5,956 bases of DNA from an uncultured Dysgonomonas sp. GTDB lineage: Bacteria > Bacteroidota > Bacteroidia > Bacteroidales > Dysgonomonadaceae. The stretch spans positions 1-5,956 of the forward strand of contig CALYRA010000102.1 of assembly GCA_945292135.1 (NCBI GenBank), in the 5' to 3' direction. Made by a program: the position numbers and the translations under genes. This document shows, piece after piece, positions 1-5,956 of this stretch. Below the pieces are notes generated by a model, which made no database searches, was not told where the DNA came from, and was given only the letters and a program-made list of their open reading frames with translations. Every line of letters begins with the position of its first letter. The first letter of the stretch is position 1.

Positions 1-863
1 ATTCATTATTGTCTCTTGATGAAAAATTAAGGATAACCCTTGAAATGATTGAAATCCTCAAAGAGAGTACATCGACAATGGAAGCGATGATGGAAGGCGG
101 TTTACTCACTCGGGCTGCTGTTAAGCAAAGTCAAGCATTGCTTTATAGTACGCAAGTTAGCGTTCCTACTTTATTAAGCAGCAGACAAGAACTGGAAAAT
201 TCTCTTTGTTTGATGTTAGGTCGTAAACCGGGATCTGTGTTTCGGTCGAATTTTTATAAACAAAATGTCGTAACACAATTGAATCATGGTGTTCCGGCTC
301 AAATGTTATCTAAACGCCCTGATGTTCGACAGGCAGAACTAAGTTTTCGCAATGCTTTCGAATTAAAGGCAGCTGCTCAAGCAAGTTTTTATCCATCAAT
401 AACATTAAGCTCAGCTATGCTTGGTTATTCCAGCGTAAACTCATTATCGCAATTTTTTAAACCTGAAAACCTATTCGCTAGTATTGCCGGAGGATTTACA
501 CAGCCAATCTTTGCAAAAGCTCAGCTTATAAGTCAATTAAAAATGCGTAAGGCGCAAGAAGAAGAATCACTATTAACTTTCAAGAAAACCGTTCTCAATG
601 CAAGTATGGAAGTATCAAATATATTGTACTCGTATGAAAAATCTTTGAGCAAAAACGATGATCGTGGAAAACAAGTTGATGTACTTGCAACAGCAGTTAA
701 TGATACGCAAGAATTATTGAAAGCAGGAGAAGCTAATTATACAGAAGTTCTAAATGCGGAGCAAAGTTTGTTACAAGCCCAATTAGAACAGGTTAGTGAT
801 AAGCTTGAACAATTGCAATATAGCGTCGAATTATACCGAGCTCTTGGCGGTGGTTTGGAATAA
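1..863 (+). CDS. TolC/NodT-type outer-membrane efflux factor, 5' end outside the window
   Basis: This is the outer-membrane channel component of a tripartite (probably RND) efflux pump. The open frame runs to the left edge (codons from base 3), and a TTG at 9 is only an internal Leu codon, so the true start lies upstream. About 286 residues are visible against roughly 460 for the family, so about 175 N-terminal residues are missing. Counting from the codon at 9, I see the end of the first long-helix repeat (residues 1-70), a Leu-Met-Leu-Gly turn (68-71), the family signature Lys-Arg-Pro-Asp-Val (102-106), a second beta/helical repeat, and the typical ending Tyr-Arg-Ala-Leu-Gly-Gly-Gly. These match the second half of the minus-strand factor at 1347-2732, so the two are paralogues. 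No internal stop is present and the gene appears intact. TAA at 861-863 is followed 30 bases later by a terminator, making it the last gene of its operon. Family call is firm; substrate is unknown. Confidence 0.9.
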   Translation, partial: SLLSLDEKLRITLEMIEILKESTSTMEAMMEGGLLTRAAVKQSQALLYSTQVSVPTLLSSRQELENSLCLMLGRKPGSVFRSNFYKQNVVTQLNHGVPAQMLSKRPDVRQAELSFRNAFELKAAAQASFYPSITLSSAMLGYSSVNSLSQFFKPENLFASIAGGFTQPIFAKAQLISQLKMRKAQEEESLLTFKKTVLNASMEVSNILYSYEKSLSKNDDRGKQVDVLATAVNDTQELLKAGEANYTEVLNAEQSLLQAQLEQVSDKLEQLQYSVELYRALGGGLE

Positions 864-892
864 AAGTATATAAATTACTTTATTAATATTCA

Positions 893-925
893 AAAAAAGG
901 TTGTATTTTTAATACAACCTTTTTT
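893..925 (+). terminator. Rho-independent terminator after the plus-strand efflux factor
   Basis: A 9-bp core stem, GGTTGTATT (899-907) and AATACAACC (911-919), encloses a TTT loop. It is extended by six A-T pairs between the A run at 893-898 and the T run at 920-925. The T run serves as the plus-strand U-tract. The A run on the other side means it could also work on the minus strand. It lies 30 bases past the stop codon of the gene ending at 863. Confidence 0.88.
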
Positions 926-997
926 GTGCTATATCTTGAATTCAGACCGCATATAAACTAATTCAGAAAAAAAATTTAATAAAAAGATGAATATGTC

Positions 998-1028
998 TTG
1001 CATAATTACAAAAACTATTTTATCTTTG
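998..1028 (+). promoter_or_regulatory. Bacteroidota-type promoter of the tRNA-Arg gene
   Basis: TATCTTTG at 1021-1028 fits the Bacteroidota -7 consensus TAnnTTTG. A TTG at 998-1000 (in the context TCTTG) lies 20 bp upstream and fits the -33 element. Transcription would start about 5-10 bases after 1028, leaving a leader of roughly ten bases before the tRNA at 1046. The match to the known primary sigma factor consensus of this phylum is seen directly; the activity and exact start site are inferred. Confidence 0.75.
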
Positions 1029-1045
1029 CATCGCAATTAAGCAAT

Positions 1046-1119
1046 GGCTACGTAGCTCAACTGAATAGAGCATCTGACTACGGATCAGAAGGTTGCAGGT
1101 TTGAATCCTGCCGTGGTCA
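1046..1119 (+). tRNA. tRNA-Arg(ACG)
   Basis: A complete 74-nt cloverleaf ends at discriminator A73 (1119). The acceptor stem GGCTACG (1046-1052) pairs with CGTGGTC (1112-1118), with G-U wobbles at 2-71 and 4-69. The D stem is GCTC/GAGC. The anticodon stem TCTGA/TCAGA (1073-1077, 1085-1089) holds the loop CTACGGA, giving anticodon ACG (1080-1082); A34 is normally edited to inosine by TadA, so CGU, CGC and CGA are read. The variable loop is AGGTT. The T stem GCAGG/CCTGC holds the loop TTTGAAT. The next bases are CTT, so CCA is not encoded and must be added enzymatically. The D loop has A15 and A19 instead of G, matched by U48 and U56. The gene is monocistronic, with its own promoter and terminator. 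Confidence 0.96.
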
Positions 1120-1130
1120 CTTGAAAAATT

Positions 1131-1162
1131 AAAGACTTACAGTTTTATTGTAAGTCTTTTTT
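1131..1162 (+). terminator. Rho-independent terminator after tRNA-Arg
   Basis: AAAGACTTAC (1131-1140) pairs perfectly with GTAAGTCTTT (1150-1159), with one further A-T pair inside (1141/1149). The loop is about 7 nt and the T run reaches 1162. It begins 11 bases after the tRNA. The stem is flanked by A/T runs on both sides, so it might also stop minus-strand read-through from the efflux operon ending at 1347, for which I see no terminator of its own. Confidence 0.87.
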
Positions 1163-1346
1163 ATTTACCTATAAATAATATGAATGTGTAACTCAATTTT
1201 TCGTACCTCTATAAAACCATCCTTATTATATCAAATTATAGTTACAATTACATATATTCATTCTAAAAAATTAAAACAAATACCTCTCCTATTAATTATC
1301 TTTAAAAGAAGATGAATTGTTGATATTCTTGTTATAAATACAATAT
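1163..1346. other. AT-rich gap between convergent units, nothing recognised
   Basis: This stretch separates the tRNA unit (+) from the end of the minus-strand efflux operon. It has stops in the frames I read, no second copy of the tRNA 3' end that would mark an integration site, and no strong hairpin. A weak imperfect hairpin around 1321-1345 (ATATT and TGT against ACAATAT, with a bulge) is too poor to call a terminator for the operon. Confidence 0.5.
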
Positions 1347-2732
1347 TTACCGAATTAGTCCACCACCTAAAGCTTTATATAAATAAACGACAGACGATAG
1401 TTCATTCAATATAGCGTCATTAAGAGCTGTTTCTGCATCAAATAACTGTCTTTGTGAATCCAACACATCTATATAATTTACAATTCCATTTACATATTGT
1501 AATCTGGCTAAATCATAATATGCTTTTGCAGAATTATAAAGCTTTTCGTAGGATATCCGAACTTCTCTTATCTTACGAAACGTATTTATTGCTCCGTTTA
1601 CTTCTTTAAATACTTCTAATATAGTCTTTTCATAATTATATAATGCTTGTTCATAAACTGCTTTTGCCGCTTTGTGCTTTGCTTTATTCTTTCCCATATT
1701 AAATATAGGACCGGTAAATGCTCCAGATATAAACCACGCGGGACTCTTTAAAAAATCCGTTAATTCAGAATTCTCACCTCCAACTCTTCCTGTTATTTTA
1801 AGTGTTGGGAACATGTCTGTATATGCAATTCCCACCTGAGCATTAGCTTCTATTAACTGTTGTTCTGCCTTTAATACATCGGGACGGCGTTTTAGAATAG
1901 ATGAAGGCAAATCTATCGGTAAATCTTCGGGAATTTGTAAAAGTGAAATATCTTTTCCTCTAGGTATGATTGTAGAAGGAAATGATCAAATTAAGACCGC
2001 AAGATCATTCTCTTTTAACTTAATACTATTTTCCAGACTTGGTATAAGAGTTTCGGTTCTTGCCAATTCTACCAAACTTTGACGATATGGTATCTCAGAT
2101 GTAAGACCTCCTTCATAACGGATTTTTGCAAAATGAGCCCCTTCTTGCCGAGCTTCCAATGTTTGCTTTACGATTTTTAATCTACGTTCTAAAGCGTTCA
2201 GCTCAAAATAATTTTGGACAACATCCGCTACAAGACTAAGTTGCAAAGCATGTTGTGCTTCGACAGTCTGTAAATATGCAGCGATGCCGGCGTCATTTGC
2301 CCAACGAAGATTTCCCCAAATGTCAAGTTCCCAAGATAAATTTAAATTAGCTTTTATTTCAGGATCGTATTTATCATTCTTTCCTCCATAATCCAAGTAT
2401 TTTCTTTGTTCAGCTATTTCCAATCCAATTTCCGGAAATATACCTGAAAAGCTTATACGCTTTTTCGCTCTCATTTCCTTTACTCTCGCGATTGCAATTT
2501 TCATGTCCTTATTATTTTCTAAGGCTTTACTAATAAGTGCTTGCAGTATAGTATCCGAATATAGAGTACCCCATCCAATATCTGCGGCAACGCCTGCTTT
2601 TAAACCTTGATTTTCAAAAGCTTCCGGCATAGATGGTATTTCAGGTCGTTCATATTTGTGCCCGATTTTGCATGAAAATAAACATATACAAAAGCTGATC
2701 AATAAAATGTATATATATTTTATAACACTCAT
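1347..2732 (-). pseudogene. RND-operon outer-membrane factor (TolC/NodT family), interrupted by an in-frame TGA
   Basis: This would be the outer-membrane lipoprotein channel of the efflux pump encoded just upstream. The full frame is 461 codons, the usual family length. It starts with a lipoprotein signal peptide: a hydrophobic segment at 6-19 and lipobox Leu-Phe-Ser-Cys with Cys21 as lipidation site, followed by the family-typical Gly-x-Lys-Tyr-x-Arg-Pro. Further marks are Trp-Glu-Leu-Asp-Ile-Trp-Gly (134-140), Arg-Arg-Pro-Asp (282-285), and the ending Tyr-Lys-Ala-Leu-Gly-Gly-Gly. Codon 249 (1988-1986) is TGA. Reading continues in the same frame with family-like sequence on both sides, so there is no indel. 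In the plus-strand paralogue (1-863) this position is Gly, so GGA to TGA is the simplest change. The product would stop after 248 residues, about half the channel, and a restart at the Met codon at 1910 would lack the signal peptide. The start ATG overlaps the RND stop as ATGA, implying translational coupling. Non-functional unless the TGA is a sequencing error. Confidence 0.88.
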
Positions 2733-5700
2733 TTTGATATTTTTTTTCTAACTTTTCTTTTTTCTATTATATCAATTATACTTGGTAACTTGAGTTCAGG
2801 TATATTGAATCGGTCTTTTAATTTATATACCATTACAAAAAAGAAAGGAACTAAAATTAACCCAATTGTAATAGCTACAATCATTCCGAAAAATACCCCC
2901 GTACCTATCGAATGACGGCTTGCGGCTCCGGGTCCCGATGCAAGTACCATAGGCAACATCCCCAGAACGAAAGCTAATGATGTCATCAATATAGGTCTAA
3001 ATCGTAACTTGGCAGCTTGCCTTGCTGCATATACTGGTTGCATACCGGCATCTACTTGCACCTTGGCAAATTCAACAATCAAAATTGCATTTTTTGCTGT
3101 TAAACCAATTAATGTTATCAAACCTATCTGAAAATAAACATCATTATCTAAACCAAATATCCATATTCCCATATAAGCTCCAAACGCAGCGATAGGTAAG
3201 GATAATATAACTGCGACCGGCACTGTCCAACTTTCGTATAAAGCGGCAAGAAATAAAAATACAAATATGAATACTAATACCAATACAATACCAATTTGTC
3301 CGCTCGCCTTTTGTTCTTGAAATGATAGTCCACTCCATGCGATACCGATGTTACTTGGTAAATGTTCACTAACAATATTATTGATTTCACTCATAGCCTG
3401 TCCTGTGCTATACCCCGCAGAAGGTGATACTTGCATAGAAGCAGAAGTATACATATTGAACCTGGTAATATTTCCAAGTCCGGTTATATAACTGGTTTCG
3501 CCTAATGCAGTCAAAGGAATCATTGCTCCATCAGAGCTTTTTACATAAAAAAGCCCAATATCATTTGCACTTGCCCTATATGATTGATCTGCCTGTATAT
3601 AAACTTTATAGATTCGATTAAACATATTAAAATCATTTACATATACGGATCCTAAATATGCTCTCATCGTTGAAAATATATCAGACATCGGTACACCGAG
3701 AAACTTTGCCTGATCTCTGTTTACATCAAAATACAATTGAGGTATTTCTGATTGTAAAGAGGTCGTAACATTTGATATTTCCTTTGATTTATTGGCATAG
3801 TAAGTAAAAGTATCTACAGCCGAAACTAAATCTTCCCAAGAAGCGCCTGATCTTGCTTGTATCTTCATTTCTACACCTCCAGAACTACCCAGTCCCGGAA
3901 TGACCGCAGGGCGACTAATAAATGCCCTAGCTTCCGGATAATCATAAAATTCATTTTGAGCTTCACGCATCACTTCTTCAACTCCCATACTTCTTTCCGT
4001 CCATGGTTTTAACATTACCGTAAGTGTGGCACGTCCTTGGTTAGTACCGACACGAGGGCTGGATCCGGTATTGTTAATAACATAATCCACAGCCTTATGA
4101 TGTTCAAGATAATTAATTGCCCGATCAGCAATAACGCGAGTCCGTTCGAGTGTAGTTCCTTCCGGCATTTCAAGTTCAACTGTAAAAAAGCCCTGATCTT
4201 CTTGTGGTATAAAACTTGTCGCTACAAATTTATTTAACACAAAGATTAAAATAAGTACTATTCCAAATCCAGCGATAATACGACGCGGATTGTTGATTAC
4301 TTTCAACAAAATCTTTCCATACTTACTATTACCTTTATCTAACCATAAATTAATTTTACTAAAAACAATGTTTTTCTTTTTATTTATCGATGGACGCAAA
4401 AAAATAGCGCACATTGCCGGACTTAATGTCAAAGCTACAACAGCAGAGATAAGCACTGAAAAAACAATCGTAACCGAAAATTGGCGATAAAGCGATCCTG
4501 TAATACCATCAAGAAAACTTACCGGAACAAATACAGCCGCTAGTACCAAAGATGTAGCAATCAACGGACCTGCTAATTCCTTCATTGCAATATGCGTTGC
4601 TTCTTTAGCTTTAATTTTCTTTTCGTCCATTATACGTTCAACATTTTCTACTACAACTATCGCGTCATCGACGACTATACCTATGGCTAATATTAAACCT
4701 AATAGAGTTAAGAGATTCAACGAGAAGCCCATCAATAGCATAAAACCGAATGTGCCAATTAAAGATATAGGAACCGCTATAATCGGAATAACTGCGGCTC
4801 GCCAATTTTGTAAAGAAAGGAAAACTACTACAATCACTAAAAACAATGCTTCGAATAAAGTTTTATAAACTTCATTTATTGATTCTGAAATATAATCGGT
4901 AATATCAAAAGGAATCAAATAATCTATTCCTTCCGGAAAATCCTTTTTAATCTGTTTCATAGATGCTTTTACTTCTTTTGCAACATCTACGGCATTTGCG
5001 CCGGGTAACGCATATATATTGAGTATTGCGGCGTTCTTCCAATTTAATCCGCTTTATGTACTATATGAAGAGGCTTAAAGAGAAACCCTTGCTACATCTC
5101 GTATTCGAATAAACGAACCATCTGAATCGGTCTTTAGTACTATATCTTCAAATTCTTCTACACTACTCAATCGTCCTCTGGCTGTAATAAGAGTTGCGAC
5201 ATCTACATGAACAATGGGTTGTTTACCTAATTCTCCAGCAGCAGATTCTCTATTTTGATCTTTGAGGGCATCTTGTATATCTTTCACGGTCAAGCCAAAG
5301 CTCGCTAATTTATCGGGATAAACCCAAATTTGCATACCATAATACCGACTTCCTACATTGGATACTTGTCCTACTCCCGGTACCCGACGTATTACATCCA
5401 GGACGTTTATGGTCGCATAATTACTAAGATATATTTCGTCAAATTTCGGATCACTTGACGTAAGCGCTATAATTAATAATTGACCGGGTGTCGCTTTTTC
5501 AACGGATATTCCATTTTGTAATACTTCTGAAGGCAAACGGGATTCTGCTAACTTGACGCGATTTTGTATTTCAACTGCTACTAAATCAACATTGACACCT
5601 GCTTCAAATGTTACCGTTATTGTCAAACCTCCGGAGTTGGAACTGTTCGATTCCATATAAATCATACCCGGCGTACCATTTAATTCTTGTTCAATAGGGG

Positions 5701-5890
5701 TTGCTACAGCTTGAGAAACCGTTGTCGCGCTGGCTCCGGGATATGAAGTACTGATTTTAACAATTGGAGGCGTTATTTGCGGGTATTGTTCCACAGGTAA
5801 AAATATTAAACCTATCACACCTATAATTACAATCAATACAGAAAGAACAGTGGACAATACAGGTCTGTCTATAAAAAATCCTGTTTTCAT
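2729..5890 (-). pseudogene. RND (HAE1/AcrB-type) multidrug efflux transporter, interrupted by two in-frame TAA codons
   Basis: This would be the inner-membrane proton-driven drug exporter of the pump. The start ATG (5890-5888) has a Shine-Dalgarno AAGGAG eight bases upstream. The N-terminus has the family pattern Phe-Phe-Ile-Asp-Arg-Pro-Val, TM1 (about 9-29) and the first porter domains. The frame spans 1053 codons, close to AcrB (1049). TAA occurs at codons 272 (5077-5075) and 279 (5056-5054), yet codons 273-310 continue family-like sequence in the same frame (Lys-Asn-Ala-Ala-Ile-Leu-Asn-Ile, Pro-Gly-Ala-Asn-Ala) and lead into the ATG at 4960. Codon 284 is TGG where Asn-Gly-Lys is expected. 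The rest looks intact: the TM4 proton-relay pair Asp408-Asp409, the TM10 Thr-Ala-Lys-Asn with Lys933, and Gly-Thr-Gly-Val-Phe-Phe-Gly-Met near the C-terminus. The stops fall inside the first periplasmic porter region, so neither the 271-residue front part nor the 743-residue rear part could be a working pump alone. Family call is certain; loss of function is very likely if the bases are right. Confidence 0.9.
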
Positions 5891-5892
5891 TA

Positions 5893-5956
5893 TTATTTCT
5901 CCTTATCTGAATTGATTTGTTTATTTTTTTCTTCTAATATTTGTCTTTCTTCATCA
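5893..5956 (-). CDS. C-terminal end of the upstream operon gene, probably the membrane fusion protein
   Basis: Only the last 20 codons are in the window. They encode a charged, Glu/Lys/Gln-rich tail (Asp-Glu-Glu-Arg-Gln-Ile-Leu-Glu-Glu and so on, ending Asp-Lys-Glu-Lys) and stop with TAA at 5895-5893. A second in-frame TAA shares its last base with the RND start codon. In RND operons of this kind the gene directly before the pump is normally the periplasmic adaptor (HlyD/AcrA type), whose C-terminal tails are often variable and charged. The two-base gap to the RND ATG fits a co-transcribed operon. The identity is inferred from position alone, as the visible residues carry no family motif. Confidence 0.55.
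   Translation of the reverse strand, partial: DEERQILEEKNKQINSDKEK
5899..5904 (-). promoter_or_regulatory. Shine-Dalgarno site of the RND gene
   Basis: On the minus strand AAGGAG (5904-5899) lies 8 bases before the ATG at 5890. It overlaps the last sense codons of the upstream gene (AAG GAG AAA TAA). The site supports the start chosen for the RND gene. Bacteroidota genes often lack a strong Shine-Dalgarno sequence, so a near-ideal one is mildly notable. Confidence 0.6.

Noticed and set aside
9..11. TTG as the real start of the plus-strand efflux factor
   Set aside because: The frame is open to the window edge and the protein would be missing about 175 residues of a family with very constant length.
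1321..1345. Hairpin as a terminator of the minus-strand efflux operon
   Set aside because: The stem is short, bulged and almost purely A-T, with no clear following U-tract on the minus strand.
1046..1346. tRNA-Arg as an integration site of a mobile element
   Set aside because: No direct repeat of the tRNA 3' end and no integrase or mobility gene is visible in the window.
3428..3430. Val at RND codon 821 in a Met-Gln-Val-Ser-Pro context as a further Gly-to-Val lesion
   Set aside because: The residue here varies among RND pumps I know, so a lesion cannot be claimed without an alignment.
4037..4868. Plus-strand open frames of about 60 residues opposite the RND gene (4037-4237, 4290-4490, 4683-4868), and a minus-strand one at 3144-3338
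   Set aside because: They are shadows of the RND coding sequence, with no family resemblance and no signals of their own.
2729..4960. The 743-residue rear part as a separate, complete RND gene starting at the ATG at 4960
   Set aside because: It lacks TM1 and the first porter domains, and homology continues in frame upstream through codons 273-310, so the ATG is an internal Met codon.
1986..5077. Stop codons read as sense through an alternative genetic code (for example UGA as Gly) or selenocysteine insertion
   Set aside because: Both TAA and TGA would have to be reassigned, yet TAA ends the factors at 863 and 1347 and TGA ends the RND gene at 2729. No catalytic Cys/Sec position is involved.

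Overview
The window is AT-rich DNA that most likely comes from a member of the Bacteroidota, probably Bacteroidales. Three things point there: a promoter of the TTG / 20 bp / TAnnTTTG type in front of the tRNA, the character of the RND pump and of both outer-membrane factors, and a tRNA gene without an encoded CCA end. I recognise the families but could not run a database comparison.

Layout, left to right. Positions 1-863 (+) hold the C-terminal part of a TolC/NodT-type outer-membrane efflux factor whose 5' end lies outside the window; a strong hairpin terminator follows at 893-925. Next comes a single tRNA-Arg(ACG) at 1046-1119 with its own promoter and terminator. Positions 1163-1346 are AT-rich with no gene or convincing signal. 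From 1347 to the right edge everything is on the minus strand and forms one tripartite efflux operon, read right to left: the last codons of an upstream gene (probably the membrane fusion protein, 5893-5956), the inner-membrane RND pump (5890-2729) and its outer-membrane factor (2732-1347). The pump and the factor overlap by ATGA.

The main result is that both minus-strand genes are interrupted by in-frame stop codons and not by frameshifts. The RND gene is collinear over 1053 codons but has TAA at codons 272 and 279, plus an unexpected Trp at codon 284 where a Gly is expected. The outer-membrane factor is collinear over 461 codons with one TGA at codon 249, exactly where the intact plus-strand paralogue in this window has Gly. 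Apart from these sites both genes look well conserved, including the proton-relay residues of the pump. This suggests recent loss of function, or base-call errors. Several of the changes could be G-to-T on the coding strand.

I found no new type of system: this is a decaying or mis-sequenced RND efflux operon converging on a second efflux locus across a tRNA gene.
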